64,000 nucleotides of DNA, from positions 124,001 through 188,000 of the forward strand of contig CACPOY010000002.1 in NCBI GenBank assembly GCA_902635685.1, written 5' to 3'. Below are positions 11,401-21,345 of the stretch, piece after piece (position 1 is the stretch's first letter; the number at the start of each line of letters is the position of its first letter). This DNA comes from an uncultured Pelagibacteraceae bacterium. Its GTDB lineage: Bacteria; Pseudomonadota; Alphaproteobacteria; Pelagibacterales; Pelagibacteraceae. The position numbers and the translations under genes were made by a program. The notes below the pieces were generated by a model that worked only from the letters and a program-made list of their open reading frames with translations, was not told where the DNA came from and did no database searches.

Positions 11401-12661
11401 TGTTATGGGTAGAAATACACAGCTATCAATTGAAGATGACAATGGTGTGCAAATTGCTGTTTACAAAGTAGCCTATGGTTCAAAATTATTTTTCAAAAAT
11501 GGTGATAAAGTAAAAGCTAATACAAAAATTTGTGAATGGGATCCTTATACAACACCGGTTATTGCTGAAAAAAGTGGTATAGCAGGCTTTGTGGATTTAA
11601 TTGATGGGGTTTCGATACAAGAAACAACAGATGATGCAACAGGTATTTCCTCCAAATCAGTTATTGATTGGAGATCACAATCAAAAAGTTCTGATTTAAA
11701 ACCTAGAATAACTTTAAGAGATGAAAAAGGCAATGTAATCAAAAAAGCTGATGATAATGAAGCAAGATACTATTTAGTTCCAGACTCAATTTTATCTGTT
11801 AAAGATGGACAAAAAGTTTCAGCTGGAGATGTAATTGCTCGACTACCTAAGGAGACGACCAAAACAAAAGACATTACGGGTGGATTACCAAGAGTTGCAG
11901 AACTATTTGAGGCGAGAAAAGCTAAAGATAGTGCTATAATTGCAGAAAATGATGGTCAAGTAGTTTTTGGAAAAGAAGTTAGGGGAAAACAAAGAGTTTC
12001 AATTGTTCCAACTGATGGAGCTGAACCATCAAATTATTTAATTCCTAAAGGCAAACATATAAATTTTAACCAAGGAGAAAATATCAAAAAAGGTGAATAT
12101 CTTCTAGATGGACAACCACTACCACATGATATTTTGCGTATTATGGGTATTAAAGATTTGACTGAATACTTTGTTAATCAGGTTCAAGAAGTTTACAGAT
12201 TACAAGGAGTAATTATTAATGATAAACATATTGAAACGATTTTAAGACAGATGTTAAAAAAAGTTGAGGTAAAAACGACAGGAGACTCAAGTTATTTACC
12301 TGGTGAAATAGTTGATAGAATTAAATTTGATACAAATAATGAAAAATTAAAGTCCGAGGGTAAAACTCCAGCAACAGCTGAAAGAGTGTTAATGGGGATT
12401 ACTAAAGCTTCATTACAAACTGAGTCATTTATTTCCGCAGCTTCTTTCCAAGAGACAACTAGAGTTTTAACGGATGCAGCGATAAAAGGAAAAATAGATC
12501 CTTTGAATGGTCTAAAAGAAAATGTTATTGTTGGTAGACTGGTACCAGCGGGAACTGGAAATATCAAGAATAATTGGAATAAAAAGGCTATCGAGGACGA
12601 TAATAAATTCTTGTCAGAGCAGGAAAAAATAGAACCAACAGATTCCCAAGCAAATCAATAA
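8492..12661 (+). CDS. rpoC: RNA polymerase beta-prime subunit
   Basis: RpoC (1389 aa) carries the catalytic Mg site NADFDGD at residues 462-468 (Asp464, 466, 468). The N-terminal zinc site is complete with Cys73, 75, 88 and 91. The second zinc site is odd: Cys811, Cys885 and Cys892 match three of the four E. coli ligands (Cys814, 888, 895) by spacing, but the fourth position (E. coli Cys898) is Ser895, and an extra cysteine occurs at 809 (ECDC). The bridge helix/trigger loop region ([20 protein letters not shown]) is intact. Translation is coupled to rpoB. It ends 162 nt before rpsL. Confidence 0.98.
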   Translation: MKKELTDLFKNSEISEAQNFNSIKISLASPEKIKSWTYGEIKKPETINYRTFRPEKDGLFCSRIFGPIKDYECLCGKYKRMKFRGIICEKCGVEVTKSNVRRERMGHINLATPVAHIWFLKSLPSRIALAVDMKLKEVERVLYFENFIVIEPGLTGLKKNQLLNEEELAKYQDEFGEEAFSAGIGAEAVLEMLKSLDLELERKNLVSYIKETKSKVNEERAIKRLKLIESFIETGQKPEWMIMTVVPVIPPELRPLVPLDGGRFATSDLNDLYRRVINRNNRLKRLMDLKAPDIIVRNEKRMLQESVDALFDNGRRGRVITGTGKRPLKSLAEMLKGKQGRFRQNLLGKRVDYSGRSVIVVGPDLKLHECGLPKKMALELFKPFLYARLNKLGLASTIKQAKKLVEKETNAVWDALELIVREHPVLLNRAPTLHRLGVQAFEPKLIEGDAIELHPLTCAAFNADFDGDQMAVHVPLSLEAQLEARILMLSTNNILSPSNGKPIIVPSQDMILGIYYLSQEPLTDKPAGYFVDADQIEFALSSGEIKVHSTIISRFETVDNNGNKKFEKYTSTAGRFLLANLLPKNFNIKFSLIDRLLPKKTVSEIIDIVFRFCGQKTTVIFCDKLKDLGFKHAFKAGISFGKDDLVIPESKNKLIDDTKKLIADYETQYSEGLITRGEKYNKVVDAWSKCTDQVASEMMKGISATEKTSDGLKINSVFMMADSGARGSAAQMKQLAGMRGLIAKPSGEIIESPITSNFKEGLTALEYFNSTHGARKGLADTALKTASSGYLTRRLCDVAQDLTVTKKECDCKNPGFIELSEILEGGNVVVSLSERALGRVTFNEVKHPITGEVIIKKSTMIDEAGCDKIDAAGIKSVKVYSVMTCGSKEGVCATSYGRDLSRGQMVHVGEAIGMISAQSIGEPGTQLTMRTFHVGGTASVKQDSQIISKDDGILKIINSNILEDSKKNLIVMGRNTQLSIEDDNGVQIAVYKVAYGSKLFFKNGDKVKANTKICEWDPYTTPVIAEKSGIAGFVDLIDGVSIQETTDDATGISSKSVIDWRSQSKSSDLKPRITLRDEKGNVIKKADDNEARYYLVPDSILSVKDGQKVSAGDVIARLPKETTKTKDITGGLPRVAELFEARKAKDSAIIAENDGQVVFGKEVRGKQRVSIVPTDGAEPSNYLIPKGKHINFNQGENIKKGEYLLDGQPLPHDILRIMGIKDLTEYFVNQVQEVYRLQGVIINDKHIETILRQMLKKVEVKTTGDSSYLPGEIVDRIKFDTNNEKLKSEGKTPATAERVLMGITKASLQTESFISAASFQETTRVLTDAAIKGKIDPLNGLKENVIVGRLVPAGTGNIKNNWNKKAIEDDNKFLSEQEKIEPTDSQANQ

Positions 12662-12668
12662 AAAAAAC

Positions 12669-12691
12669 AGCTAAAATCAGTAGTTTTAGTT
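12669..12691 (+). terminator. Weak AT-rich hairpin after rpoC
   Basis: AGCTAAAA (12669-12676) and TTTTAGTT (12684-12691) can form an 8-bp stem (one G-T pair) with a 7-nt loop, 7 nt after the rpoC stop. The sequence after it is TGACA, not a T-run, so any termination is probably partial. Its 3' arm overlaps the -35 hexamer of the putative rpsL promoter. Confidence 0.3.
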
Positions 12692-12718
12692 TGACAAAAA
12701 CCGATTAATAAGTATTTT
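12691..12718 (+). promoter_or_regulatory. Putative sigma-70 promoter for the rpsL operon
   Basis: A perfect -35 TTGACA (12691-12696) is followed after 16 nt by TATTTT (12713-12718; 4 of 6 consensus bases). It lies in the largest gap of the ribosomal block and would start RNA near 12725, leaving a leader of about 100 nt before rpsL. Evidence is motif matching only. Confidence 0.5.
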
Positions 12719-12788
12719 GGCGGTGTTTTTGGTTGGAATGTAGTGCTTATTCGTACTAAACGCTGCCACAAATAACCTGTCAGTTATT
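12719..12788 (+). promoter_or_regulatory. Candidate structured leader upstream of rpsL
   Basis: Three possible stems occur in 70 nt. GGCGGTG (12719-12725) pairs with CGCTGCC (12761-12767), 7 bp with two G-T pairs. Nested inside, TAGTGC (12741-12746) pairs with GTACTA (12753-12758). A separate hairpin AATAAC/GTTATT lies at 12771-12788. The ribosomal protein S7 of E. coli represses the str operon through the rpsL-rpsG gap, which is only 2 nt here, so control could have moved to this leader; that is inference. The outer stem conflicts with the promoter at 12691-12718, because RNA from there would begin near the end of its 5' arm. The inner and distal hairpins are compatible with either start. 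Confidence 0.4.
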
Positions 12789-12823
12789 TCATTCAAAAAT
12801 TGTAACTAATTAAAATAAATATT

Positions 12824-13195
12824 ATGCCAACGATAAATCAGTTGTTAAGAAAAAAAAGAGTTAAACAAATAAATAGGAATAAAGTTCCTGCTCTACAAAA
12901 ACAACCTTTAAAAAGAGGTGTTTGTGTTAAAGTTTATACAACGACTCCTAAAAAACCAAATTCAGCTCTAAGAAAAGTAGCGAGAGTAAGATTATCTAAT
13001 GGTTTTGAAGTTACTGCTTACATTCCTGGAGAAGGTCATAATTTACAAGAACACTCTGTCGTACTGATTAGAGGTGGTCGGGTAAAAGATTTACCTGGTG
13101 TCAGGTATCATATCTTAAGGGGTAATTTAGACACTCAAGGAGTAGCTAACAGAAAAAAAAGAAGATCTCTTTACGGAACAAAAAAAGGTAAATAA
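12824..13195 (+). CDS. rpsL: 30S ribosomal protein S12
   Basis: S12 (uS12, 123 aa) lies at the decoding centre. The conserved [12 protein letters not shown] and [14 protein letters not shown] segments contain the two lysines whose mutation gives streptomycin resistance elsewhere; both are the usual lysine here. It is the first gene of the str segment, about 100 nt downstream of a putative promoter, and only 2 nt separate it from rpsG. Confidence 0.99.
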   Translation: MPTINQLLRKKRVKQINRNKVPALQKQPLKRGVCVKVYTTTPKKPNSALRKVARVRLSNGFEVTAYIPGEGHNLQEHSVVLIRGGRVKDLPGVRYHILRGNLDTQGVANRKKRRSLYGTKKGK

Positions 13196-13197
13196 AA

Positions 13198-13668
13198 ATG
13201 TCTAGAAAAAAAACTCAACCTAAGAAAAACATTGTTCCTGATCCTAAGTTTAAATCAACAATCATCCCAAAATTAATAAACAATATAATGTATGATGGTA
13301 AAAGAGGCATTGCTGAAAAAATTGTGTATGATGCTATCGAAAAGATCAAAACCAAAACAAAAGACGAACCTATAAATATATTTAACGAGGCAATTAATAA
13401 TATAAAACCAACTGTTGAAGTAAGATCCAGAAGAGTCGGTGGTGCGACTTATCAAGTACCTGTGGAAGTAAAAAGTAAAAGAGCTCAAGCATTAGCAATT
13501 AGATGGCTAGTGGACTCTGCGAGAAAAAGAAAAGACAAACACATGTCAGACAAAATTTTTAATGAGCTTTATGATGCGTATGAAAAAAAAGGTTCCGCAG
13601 TAAAAAAAAGAGAGGACGTTCACAAAATGGCAGAGTCTAATAAGGCTTTTGCACATTTTAGGTGGTAA
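13198..13668 (+). CDS. rpsG: 30S ribosomal protein S7
   Basis: S7 (uS7, 156 aa) nucleates assembly of the 30S head and contacts the E site. The beta-hairpin and adjoining motifs VEVRSRRVGGATYQVPVEV and RWLVDSARKR are present, as is the HKMAESNKAFAHFRW C-terminus. Length is normal. It lies between rpsL and fusA with spacers of 2 and 6 nt. Confidence 0.99.
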   Translation: MSRKKTQPKKNIVPDPKFKSTIIPKLINNIMYDGKRGIAEKIVYDAIEKIKTKTKDEPINIFNEAINNIKPTVEVRSRRVGGATYQVPVEVKSKRAQALAIRWLVDSARKRKDKHMSDKIFNELYDAYEKKGSAVKKREDVHKMAESNKAFAHFRW

Positions 13669-13674
13669 AAAATT

Positions 13675-15753
13675 ATGGCTAGAACACATACTTTAGACAA
13701 ATATAGAAATATCGGCATAATGGCACATATTGATGCTGGGAAAACTACTACTACCGAGCGTGTCCTATATTATACTGGTAAAAGTCATAAAATTGGAGAA
13801 GTTCATGATGGCGCTGCAACTATGGATTGGATGGAGCAGGAGCAAGAGAGAGGAATTACGATTACATCAGCTGCAACTACATGTTTTTGGCAAGATCACA
13901 GAATAAATATTATAGATACACCTGGACACGTAGATTTTACAATTGAAGTTGAAAGATCCTTAAAAGTTTTAGATGGTGCTATAGCTGTTTTTGATGGTGT
14001 TGCGGGTGTTGAACCACAATCTGAAACAGTATGGAGACAAGCTGATAAGTATAAAGTACCAAGAATTTGCTTTGTAAACAAGCTAGATAGAACGGGAGCA
14101 GATTTCTTTAGATGTGTAGACATGATTAAAGATAGATTAGGTGCCAAACCATTAGTTTTACAAGTTCCAATTGGAATTGAAGCTTCACTGTCAGGCGTTG
14201 TAGATTTAGTAAAAATGAAAGCACAAGTTTGGAAAAATGAAGCTTTAGGAGCTGAATGGGAATATAAAGATATCCCAGAAGATTTAAAAGAAATTACTCA
14301 AAAATATAGAACTGAATTAGTCGAATTAGCTGTTGAACAGGATGAGAGGCTGATGGAGGCATATTTAAATGGTGATGAAGTAAAAGAGGAAGATTTAATA
14401 CAATGTATTAGAAAAGGTACGTTAAACTTTAGTTTTGTTCCAGTATTGACAGGATCAGCTTTTAAAAATAAAGGAGTGCAGCCATTATTGGATGCAGTTG
14501 TAAATTATTTACCAAGTCCAGTAGATATTGGTTCAATTAAGGGAACTAAATTAGGCACTGAAGACGAATTAGAAATGAAATTTGAGGATAATGTTCCTTT
14601 TTCTGCTCTAGCTTTTAAGGTTGCTAATGACCCTTTTGTGGGATCTTTAACGTTCATCAGGGTTTATTCTGGTACAATTAAAACTGGAACAGCTGTTTAT
14701 AATTCTTCAAAAGAAAAAGAGGAACGAGTAGGCAGGATGCTATTAATGCACGCAAATTCAAGAGAAGATATTAAAGAAGCTAATGCAGGAGATATTGTGG
14801 CCTTGGCAGGTTTAAAGAATACAATTACAGGTCATACATTATGTGATGAAGATAATGCTGTTTTACTTGAACCAATGGAATTTCCAGACCCTGTAATAGA
14901 AATAGCAGTTGAGCCTAAAACAAAAGCTGATCAAGAAAAAATGGGTGAAGCTTTAGGAAGACTTGCTAAAGAAGACCCGTCTTTTAGAGTAACCTCAGAT
15001 GAAGAGTCAGGTCAAACAATCATAAAAGGTATGGGTGAGCTTCATTTAGATATTATTGTTGATCGAATGAAAAGGGAATTTAAAGTTGAAGCAAATGTTG
15101 GCGCCCCTCAAGTGGCATATAGAGAAACATTAGAAAATGCTTCTGAGGTAGAATATACACACAAAAAACAAAGTGGTGGAGCAGGTCAATTTGCTAAAGT
15201 TAAGCTTCTAGTAGAACCTCAAGAACCAGGTTCTGGAAGGTTAGTAGAAAGTAAAATTAAAGGTGGAGCTATTCCAAAAGAATTTATACCTGGCGTAGAA
15301 AAAGGGATAGAGACGGTGTCTGATGGAGGTATTTTAGCTGGATTTCCAATGATTGATTACAAAGTAACAATTTTAGATGGACTTCATCATGATGTTGACT
15401 CAAGTGTTTTGGCATTTGAACTAGCTAGTCGTGCTTGTTTTAAAGAAGCTTGTACGAAAGGTAATTTAAAATTATTAGAGCCAGTAATGAGAGTCGAAGT
15501 AGTAACTCCAGAGGATTATATGGGAGACGTAATAGGTGATTTAAATAGTAGAAGAGGCCAGATTAGTACACAAGAACAAAGAGGAAATGCTACTGTAATT
15601 ACAGCAATGGTTCCTTTAGCAAATATGTTTGGGTACATAAATAATCTTAGATCAATGTCACAAGGAAGAGCTCAGTATTCAATGTTTTTTGATCATTATT
15701 CTAAAGTTCCTCAAAATGTTCAAGATGAAGTAACAAAGAAAATTGCAGGTTAA
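13675..15753 (+). CDS. fusA: Elongation factor G
   Basis: EF-G (692 aa) is the GTPase that drives tRNA-mRNA translocation. The GTPase domain shows [13 protein letters not shown] near residue 17, DTPGHVDF near 82 and [10 protein letters not shown] near 137. Domains II to V follow, with the domain IV signature AYRETL and FMIDY-like GFPMIDYKV region. Length is normal. The next gene, rpsJ, begins one base after the fusA stop, so the tuf gene usually found here is missing. Confidence 0.99.
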   Translation: MARTHTLDKYRNIGIMAHIDAGKTTTTERVLYYTGKSHKIGEVHDGAATMDWMEQEQERGITITSAATTCFWQDHRINIIDTPGHVDFTIEVERSLKVLDGAIAVFDGVAGVEPQSETVWRQADKYKVPRICFVNKLDRTGADFFRCVDMIKDRLGAKPLVLQVPIGIEASLSGVVDLVKMKAQVWKNEALGAEWEYKDIPEDLKEITQKYRTELVELAVEQDERLMEAYLNGDEVKEEDLIQCIRKGTLNFSFVPVLTGSAFKNKGVQPLLDAVVNYLPSPVDIGSIKGTKLGTEDELEMKFEDNVPFSALAFKVANDPFVGSLTFIRVYSGTIKTGTAVYNSSKEKEERVGRMLLMHANSREDIKEANAGDIVALAGLKNTITGHTLCDEDNAVLLEPMEFPDPVIEIAVEPKTKADQEKMGEALGRLAKEDPSFRVTSDEESGQTIIKGMGELHLDIIVDRMKREFKVEANVGAPQVAYRETLENASEVEYTHKKQSGGAGQFAKVKLLVEPQEPGSGRLVESKIKGGAIPKEFIPGVEKGIETVSDGGILAGFPMIDYKVTILDGLHHDVDSSVLAFELASRACFKEACTKGNLKLLEPVMRVEVVTPEDYMGDVIGDLNSRRGQISTQEQRGNATVITAMVPLANMFGYINNLRSMSQGRAQYSMFFDHYSKVPQNVQDEVTKKIAG

Positions 15754-15754
15754 T

Positions 15755-16063
15755 ATGGAAAAACAAAATATTAGAATTAAACTTAGAGCTTACGATAACA
15801 AAATTTTAGATGCATCTACTGAGGAAATTGTAAATACCGTTAAAAGAACTGGAGCAACAATAAAAGGACCTATACCTTTACCCACAAGAATAGAAAGATA
15901 TACTGTACTAAGGTCTCCGCATATAGATAAAAAAAGCAGAGAACAGTTCGAGTCTAGAACTCACAAAAGATTAATAGATATAATTGAACCAACTCCTCAA
16001 ACTGTAGAAGCTTTAATGAAACTGGATTTGGCTTCAGGAGTTGATGTAGAGATAAAGATTTAA
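15755..16063 (+). CDS. rpsJ: 30S ribosomal protein S10
   Basis: S10 (uS10/NusE, 102 aa) is part of the 30S head and also a transcription antitermination partner. The start at 15755 gives the family N-terminus [14 protein letters not shown]; an upstream in-frame start at 15743 lies inside fusA. The [14 protein letters not shown] motif is intact. It opens the S10-operon portion of the block but has no spacer from fusA. Confidence 0.98.
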   Translation: MEKQNIRIKLRAYDNKILDASTEEIVNTVKRTGATIKGPIPLPTRIERYTVLRSPHIDKKSREQFESRTHKRLIDIIEPTPQTVEALMKLDLASGVDVEIKI

Positions 16064-16065
16064 TT

Positions 16066-16776
16066 ATGAGTGAAATAGCTTTAATTGGAAAAAAAATTGG
16101 TATGACCAGAGAATTTTATAAAACTGGACAACTTGTACCTGTTACAGTTTTGAAAATGGAAAAAGCTAGAGTAATTCAAGTTATTGAGGAAAATAAAAGA
16201 GGCTACAAAGCAGTTCAGCTTGGATACGGAAACATAAAGAACTCAAAAATTACAAAATCTATGAAGGGTTATTTTGCAAAAAAGAATACAGAGGCTAAAA
16301 AAAAACTAAAAGAGTATAGAGTATCTAACATAGAAAACTATAAAGAAGGAAACGAGTTTGGTCTTGAAATTTTTCAAGACGTAAAATTTGTTGACACCAA
16401 ATCTAAAACTATTGGAAAAGGTTTTGCTGGTGCGATGAAAAGGCATAATTTTGGCGGTTTAAGAGCATCCCACGGCGTATCCATTTCTCATAGGTCTCAT
16501 GGTTCAACAGGGCAAAGACAAGATCCTGGTAAAGTTTTTAAAGGAAAAAAAATGGCTGGTCATATGGGTGATAAAATAAGAACAATGCAAAATATTGAAA
16601 TTATCAAGACAGATTTAGATAATGCACTATTATACCTGAAAGGTTCAATTCCAGGTTCTAAAAATTCTGAAGTTTTTGTGAAAAAATCTGTAAAAAATAT
16701 AAACAAGTTAACAATTTTAGAGAAAATAGATTTAGCTGAAAAAGCCAAAAAAACCCCAGATAAAAAGAAGAAATAA
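16066..16776 (+). CDS. rplC: 50S ribosomal protein L3
   Basis: L3 (uL3, 236 aa) is an early assembly protein near the peptidyl transferase centre. It begins IGKKIGMTREF and contains the central extension motif HGSTGQRQDPGKVFKGKKMAGHMG, including the glutamine (GQRQDP) that is methylated in many bacteria. The C-terminus carries an extra Lys-rich tail (AKKTPDKKKK). The stop overlaps the rplD start. Confidence 0.98.
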   Translation: MSEIALIGKKIGMTREFYKTGQLVPVTVLKMEKARVIQVIEENKRGYKAVQLGYGNIKNSKITKSMKGYFAKKNTEAKKKLKEYRVSNIENYKEGNEFGLEIFQDVKFVDTKSKTIGKGFAGAMKRHNFGGLRASHGVSISHRSHGSTGQRQDPGKVFKGKKMAGHMGDKIRTMQNIEIIKTDLDNALLYLKGSIPGSKNSEVFVKKSVKNINKLTILEKIDLAEKAKKTPDKKKK

Positions 16777-17399
16777 TGAAAGTTGAAACATTAAAATTAG
16801 ATGGAAAAAAGGGATCTATTGAAGTTACAGATAAGATATTTTCTGCGAAGATAAATAAGAAATTAGTTAGTGCAGTTTTATACAAAACTAATGCTAATTA
16901 TAAAAAACGTCACGCAAAAACCAAGCAACAAAATGAAGTTTCGGGGCCTACATCAAAAATCTATGCTCAAAAAGGAACCGGTAATGCTCGACACGCAAGT
17001 AAAAAAGCTCCAATTTTTGTTGGTGGTGGAGTAGCGCATGGGCCAAAAGGAGAGTTGGCTTATAAAACAAGGAAACTTAACAAAAGCGAAAAAAAACAAA
17101 GCATTGCTTCTTTAATTTCTGAAAAGGTTAAAAATAAAAATTTATTAATATTTAGCGATTTCAATTCTGAAATAAAAAAAACAAAAGAAATGTTTCTAAT
17201 TTTTAAAAAATTTGAAATTACACATTCTTTAATAATATTAGACAAAAATTCAAAAGAAAAAATTGAAAAATCAGTAAGAAATATTCCTAATATTAAAGTT
17301 ACTGATATTAATCATTTCAGTGCATATGATTTAGCTAAATATAAAAAAGTTATTTTTACAGAAAGTTCAATAAAAGAACTTGAAAAGAGGTATTCTTAA
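16776..17399 (+). CDS. rplD: 50S ribosomal protein L4
   Basis: L4 (uL4, 207 aa) lines the polypeptide exit tunnel. The tunnel-loop region GTGNARHASKKAPIFVGGGVAHGPKG is clearly visible (residues about 67-92). In E. coli L4 represses the S10 operon through a leader before rpsJ; no such leader can exist here because rpsJ follows fusA by one base. It overlaps rplC by one base. Confidence 0.98.
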   Translation: MKVETLKLDGKKGSIEVTDKIFSAKINKKLVSAVLYKTNANYKKRHAKTKQQNEVSGPTSKIYAQKGTGNARHASKKAPIFVGGGVAHGPKGELAYKTRKLNKSEKKQSIASLISEKVKNKNLLIFSDFNSEIKKTKEMFLIFKKFEITHSLIILDKNSKEKIEKSVRNIPNIKVTDINHFSAYDLAKYKKVIFTESSIKELEKRYS

Positions 17400-17400
17400 A

Positions 17401-17694
17401 ATGAATAAAATACATTTATTTGATAAGATTTTATCTCCATTGGTAACTGAAAAATCCACTAATCTTTCAGATCAAAATAAAATTGTGTTTAGGGTACCGT
17501 TCAATGCAAATAAAAAAAATTTAAAAACTAATATAGAAAAAATATTCAAAGTAAATGTAACAAAAATTAATATGATTAATAAAAAGAACAGAATTAAATT
17601 AACTAGAGGCAGAAAGGTAAAAGTTTCTGGATTTAAAAAGGCAATTGTGACACTTAAAAAAGGTCAAAGCATAGATCTTACAACTGGAGTTTAA
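17401..17694 (+). CDS. rplW: 50S ribosomal protein L23
   Basis: L23 (uL23, 97 aa) sits at the tunnel exit and docks trigger factor and SRP. The start at 17401 gives the expected beginning (ILSPLVTEKST near residue 10); an earlier in-frame ATG at 17380 overlaps rplD and adds seven unlikely residues. The FKVNVTKINMINKKNR segment matches the family core. One nucleotide separates it from rplD and one from rplB. Confidence 0.97.
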   Translation: MNKIHLFDKILSPLVTEKSTNLSDQNKIVFRVPFNANKKNLKTNIEKIFKVNVTKINMINKKNRIKLTRGRKVKVSGFKKAIVTLKKGQSIDLTTGV

Positions 17695-17695
17695 T

Positions 17696-18535
17696 ATGGC
17701 ATTAAAAACTTTCAAACCTTATACAAAATCTACTAGAGGAACAATTTTAGTTGATAGAACAGGCCTTTGGAAAGGTAAGCCATTTAAATCTTTAGTATCT
17801 AAAAAAAATGCCATGAAAGGTAGAAATAATAATGGTCATATTACTTCAATAAATAGATCTGGAGGTCATAAAAAAATGTATAGACATGTAGATTTTTACA
17901 GAAAGAAATTCGATATGCCTGCGTCGGTTGAGAGAATAGAGTATGACCCAAATAGATCATGTTACATAATGCTGGTAAAATTTGAGGATAATTCTCATGC
18001 CTATTATTTAGCACCTCAAAAAATTAAAGTTGGTGATAAAATTGAAAATGGTCAAAAAAAAGAAATTAAAATAGGTAACTGTATGCCATTACAGGATATT
18101 CCAGTTGGTATTGATATTCATAATGTTGAAATTCAACCAGGAGCAGGCGGAAAAATAGCGAGGTCAGCTGGCACTTCAGTTACAATAAGTGGATTAGATG
18201 GGAATTATAGTTTGATTAAATTAGCCTCTGGAGAGGTAAGAAAAATTGATTCAAGATCTCTAGCGACGATTGGTGTTTTGAGTAATCCAGATCAAAAAAA
18301 TATCAAAATTGGAAAAGCTGGAAGATCAAGATGGCTAGGAAGAAAACCTCATACTAGAGGAGTTGTAAAAAATCCAGTTGATCACCCGCACGGTGGTGGA
18401 GAGGGTAAGTCCGCCGGAGGCAGACATCCAGTTTCACCAACTGGCCAATCTGCAAAAGGTTTAAAAACTCGAGACAATAAAAGAACAGATAAATTTATTG
18501 TTCAAAGAAGAAATAAAAGGAAGGATAGCAAGTAA
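17696..18535 (+). CDS. rplB: 50S ribosomal protein L2
   Basis: L2 (uL2, 279 aa) supports the peptidyl transferase centre and subunit joining. Present are [17 protein letters not shown], the [18 protein letters not shown] region and the highly conserved C-terminal motif [21 protein letters not shown] containing the functionally important histidine. Length is normal. Its stop overlaps the rpsS start (TAATG). Confidence 0.99.
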   Translation: MALKTFKPYTKSTRGTILVDRTGLWKGKPFKSLVSKKNAMKGRNNNGHITSINRSGGHKKMYRHVDFYRKKFDMPASVERIEYDPNRSCYIMLVKFEDNSHAYYLAPQKIKVGDKIENGQKKEIKIGNCMPLQDIPVGIDIHNVEIQPGAGGKIARSAGTSVTISGLDGNYSLIKLASGEVRKIDSRSLATIGVLSNPDQKNIKIGKAGRSRWLGRKPHTRGVVKNPVDHPHGGGEGKSAGGRHPVSPTGQSAKGLKTRDNKRTDKFIVQRRNKRKDSK

Positions 18536-18834
18536 TGGCAAGAGCAGTTTGGAAAGGTCCGTTTGTAGAGGAAAGTCTTATGAAAAAAGTGGATAAGTAC
18601 AAAACAGATCCAAAAAAAATTCCTATTAAAACATGGTCTAGAAAATCAACAATTATACCAGATTTCGTAGGTGTAAGTTTCTTAATTTATAATGGCAAAA
18701 AATTTATTCCTATTACTGTTTCAGAAGACATGGTTGGACATAAATTAGGTGAGTTTTCACCTACTAGAAGTTTTTTTGGTCACACACCAGCTGATAAAAA
18801 AGCGAAACCAGCAGAAGAGAGTGATAAAAAATAA
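18535..18834 (+). CDS. rpsS: 30S ribosomal protein S19
   Basis: S19 (uS19, 99 aa) is in the 30S head near the A-site finger bridge. It shows [14 protein letters not shown] and [18 protein letters not shown]. The charged tail after the core ([14 protein letters not shown]) slightly exceeds the E. coli length. It is coupled to rplB and followed by rplV after 2 nt. Confidence 0.98.
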   Translation: MARAVWKGPFVEESLMKKVDKYKTDPKKIPIKTWSRKSTIIPDFVGVSFLIYNGKKFIPITVSEDMVGHKLGEFSPTRSFFGHTPADKKAKPAEESDKK

Positions 18835-18836
18835 TT

Positions 18837-19235
18837 ATGAGTAAAAAGAAAAAAATTAATAAAAACAAAGAGAAAATTGTGAAATCTATTAATAATAATA
18901 TTAGATCTAGTGTAAGAAAACTTAATCCAATACTAAAAGATATTGTTGGAAAAAAAGTTGAAGTCGCAAGAAGAAATTTGGAGTTTTCAGAGAAAAGAAT
19001 AACAAAAGATATAAAAAAAACTATCGATTCTGCCGTGGCTAATGCTGAAAATAATTTTCAATACGATATCGATAAATTAATAGTGAAGGAAGCATATTGT
19101 GGAAAAAAGATTACAATGAAAAGATTTAGACCTAGAGCAAAAGGTAGAGCTGCGCCAATATTAAAGCCATATTCTAGTGTCACAATAATTTTAACAGAGG
19201 CAAAAAAAATGGAGAGTCATGGGTCAAAAAGTTAA
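18837..19235 (+). CDS. rplV: 50S ribosomal protein L22
   Basis: L22 (uL22, 132 aa) extends a hairpin into the exit tunnel. The RNA-binding core LNPILKDIVGKKVEVA, the AVANAENN motif and the tunnel-hairpin motif MKRFRPRAKGRAAPILKPYS are visible. The N-terminus has a Lys-rich extension of about 20 residues compared with E. coli. The 3' end overlaps rpsC by 17 nt. Confidence 0.97.
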   Translation: MSKKKKINKNKEKIVKSINNNIRSSVRKLNPILKDIVGKKVEVARRNLEFSEKRITKDIKKTIDSAVANAENNFQYDIDKLIVKEAYCGKKITMKRFRPRAKGRAAPILKPYSSVTIILTEAKKMESHGSKS

Positions 19236-19899
19236 TCCAGTAGGTTTTAGATTGGGAGTAAACAGAGGTTGGGACTCTGTTTGGTATGCTAAGAAAAAAG
19301 ATTTTGGTAATTATTTAATAGAAGATTTTAAAATTAGAGAATACATTAAAAAAAATGTTATTAATTCTGGCGTTTCTAAAGTTATGATAGAAAGAACGTC
19401 TAACAAGTGTTATGTTACAATTTACACCTCACGTCCAGGATTTGTAATTGGCAAAAAAGGTAGCGATATAGATAAAATAAAGAACAACCTATCAAAATTT
19501 ACAAGTAATGAAGTCACATTAAATATAAAAGAAGTTAAAAAACCTGAGACTAATGCATATTTAGTTGCAGAAAATATCGCTCAACAATTAGTTAAGAGAA
19601 TTTCATATAGAAGAGCTATGAAACGATCAATGCAATCTTGCTTAAGATTAGGCGCTAAAGGAATTAAAGTATCGATTAGTGGAAGATTGGGTGGAAATGA
19701 AATTGCAAGAACAGAGTGGTTAAGAGATGGAAGTATACCTTCACATACATTAAGAGCTGATATTGATTATGCTGAAGCCGAAGCATTAACAACCTATGGA
19801 ATTATTGGTATCAAAGTTTGGATATATAAAGGTGAGGTTTTTGCTAAAGAATTCAGCCAGGAAACAAATAAAACAACAACTAAAGAGGCAAAAGTATAA
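19219..19899 (+). CDS. rpsC: 30S ribosomal protein S3
   Basis: S3 (uS3, 226 aa) forms part of the mRNA entry channel. The start [14 protein letters not shown] is the conserved family N-terminus; the KH domain motif [15 protein letters not shown] (about residues 73-87) and the C-terminal [13 protein letters not shown] are present. The start codon lies inside the last codons of rplV and the stop overlaps rplP. Confidence 0.99.
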   Translation: MGQKVNPVGFRLGVNRGWDSVWYAKKKDFGNYLIEDFKIREYIKKNVINSGVSKVMIERTSNKCYVTIYTSRPGFVIGKKGSDIDKIKNNLSKFTSNEVTLNIKEVKKPETNAYLVAENIAQQLVKRISYRRAMKRSMQSCLRLGAKGIKVSISGRLGGNEIARTEWLRDGSIPSHTLRADIDYAEAEALTTYGIIGIKVWIYKGEVFAKEFSQETNKTTTKEAKV

Positions 19900-20309
19900 T
19901 GTTGCAACCAGTAAGAACTAAATGGAGAAAAGCCCATAAAGGTAGAATACATGGTAAGGCTTCTAGAGCAAATTTTATAAATTATGGAGCATACGCTTTA
20001 AAAGCACTAACTCCTGAGAGAGTTACAGGGAAACAAATAGAGGCGGCCAGAGTTGCACTTACAAGGCACATGAAAAGACAGGGAAGAGTATGGACTAGAG
20101 TGTTTCCAAATATTCCCGTATCAAAAAAACCTATCGAAGTTAGAATGGGTAAGGGGAAGGGAAGTCCCGAGTTTTATGCCTGCAGAGTAAAGCCTGGAAG
20201 GATCTTATTTGAAGTTGATGGTGTTTCTGAACAAATAGCAAAAGAAGCTTTATATAAAGCTTCAGCAAAATTACCTATTAAAACAAAAACAATAAAAAGG
20301 TTTGTTTAA
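19899..20309 (+). CDS. rplP: 50S ribosomal protein L16
   Basis: L16 (uL16, 136 aa) helps position A-site tRNA. It starts [19 protein letters not shown] and contains [21 protein letters not shown], both diagnostic. Length is normal. It is translationally coupled to rpsC (TAATG) and followed one base later by rpmC. Confidence 0.98.
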   Translation: MLQPVRTKWRKAHKGRIHGKASRANFINYGAYALKALTPERVTGKQIEAARVALTRHMKRQGRVWTRVFPNIPVSKKPIEVRMGKGKGSPEFYACRVKPGRILFEVDGVSEQIAKEALYKASAKLPIKTKTIKRFV

Positions 20310-20310
20310 A

Positions 20311-20502
20311 ATGAAAAAACAAGAAATAAAGAAATTAACAAAATCAGAATTGTTGAAGAATATTGATAAATATAAAAAAGATTTATTTAATCTTAGATTT
20401 CAAAAAACCAGCTCACAAGTTACTAATCCGGCTCAAATAGGGCAGACTAAAAAAACAATCGCAAGATTAAAGACTGTTTTAAAAGGAAAAATAGATGCCT
20501 AA
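20311..20502 (+). CDS. rpmC: 50S ribosomal protein L29
   Basis: L29 (uL29, 63 aa) is a two-helix protein near the tunnel exit. The ATG at 20311 gives [14 protein letters not shown], with the family signature [12 protein letters not shown] and the IARLKTVL helix. A TTG at 20302 would extend the frame into rplP and is rejected. It overlaps rpsQ by 8 nt. Confidence 0.96.
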   Translation: MKKQEIKKLTKSELLKNIDKYKKDLFNLRFQKTSSQVTNPAQIGQTKKTIARLKTVLKGKIDA

Positions 20503-20731
20503 AAAAATTTTAACAGGGATAGTAGTGAGCGATAAACCAAACAAAACTGTAACAGTAATGGTTGAAAGAAAATATTCACATCCTGTCTTAAAAAAAGTTG
20601 TTAAAGTGAGAAAAAAATACAATGCACACGATGAGAACAATAAATACAAAAATGGCGATAAGGTTTCAATTATTGAAAGTAAACCTTATTCTAAAAATAA
20701 AAAATTTGAAGTAATGGAGAGCACTAAATAA
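20495..20731 (+). CDS. rpsQ: 30S ribosomal protein S17
   Basis: S17 (uS17, 78 aa) is a primary 16S rRNA-binding protein. The OB-fold signature [27 protein letters not shown] and the [15 protein letters not shown] end match the family. It overlaps rpmC at its start and rplN by one base at its end. Confidence 0.97.
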   Translation: MPKKILTGIVVSDKPNKTVTVMVERKYSHPVLKKVVKVRKKYNAHDENNKYKNGDKVSIIESKPYSKNKKFEVMESTK

Positions 20732-21099
20732 TGATACAAGTTCAAACAGAACTACAAGTAGCAGATAATACTGGAGCAAAAAAAATTGAGTGTATTAAAG
20801 TTCTAGGTGGGTCAAAAAGAAGATATGCTAGTGTAGGTGATACAATAGTTATCGCCGTGAAAGAGGCTATTCCAAAAGGAAAAGTGAAAAAAGGATCAGT
20901 TCATAAAGCCGTTGTTGTAAGGGTAAAAAAAGGAATCCACAGAGACGACGGATCTAAAGTAAAGTTTGATAATAATGCAGCTGTATTAGTTGATGATAAA
21001 GGTGAGCCAGTTGGTACAAGAATTTTTGGCCCTGTTACAAGGGAGTTAAGATCTAGAGGTCAAATGAAAATAATTTCTTTAGCGCCGGAGGTTTTATAA
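20731..21099 (+). CDS. rplN: 50S ribosomal protein L14
   Basis: L14 (uL14, 122 aa) lies at the subunit interface, where the silencing factor RsfS binds in other bacteria. Nearly every conserved segment is readable, including [34 protein letters not shown] and [13 protein letters not shown]. It opens the spc-operon portion and is contiguous with rplX. Confidence 0.99.
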   Translation: MIQVQTELQVADNTGAKKIECIKVLGGSKRRYASVGDTIVIAVKEAIPKGKVKKGSVHKAVVVRVKKGIHRDDGSKVKFDNNAAVLVDDKGEPVGTRIFGPVTRELRSRGQMKIISLAPEVL

Positions 21100-21345
21100 A
21101 TGATCAAAAAAGGATTAAAAGTTTTAGTTTTAGCGGGTAAAGATAAAAAAAAAGAAGGTGAAGTGATTGAGCTCGATAGAAGAAACAACAGAGCAAAAGT
21201 TAAAGATATAAATATGGTAAAGAAGCACGTAAAGACTACAAAAGAAAAAAAAGGTGGGATTTTTTCAAAAGAAAGCTTCATTAATCTATCTAATTTGAAG
21301 TTGATAAATGAAAAGAATAAAGAGAAAAAAGAGGTCAAAAAATAA
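21100..21345 (+). CDS. rplX: 50S ribosomal protein L24, short form
   Basis: L24 (uL24) initiates large-subunit assembly near the tunnel exit. The KOW core [28 protein letters not shown] and [22 protein letters not shown] are present. At 81 residues it is about 20 shorter than the usual proteobacterial protein; the missing part is the C-terminal extension after HVSNV-like LSNLKL. There is no sign of a frameshift: the stop overlaps the rplE start, so the shortening looks fixed rather than an error. Confidence 0.95.
   Translation: MIKKGLKVLVLAGKDKKKEGEVIELDRRNNRAKVKDINMVKKHVKTTKEKKGGIFSKESFINLSNLKLINEKNKEKKEVKK

Noticed and set aside
12738-12743. ATGTAG start-stop mini-ORF in the rpsL leader
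   Set aside because: A two-codon match is expected by chance; the upstream GGTTGGA is not a convincing ribosome-binding site and it overlaps a candidate stem.
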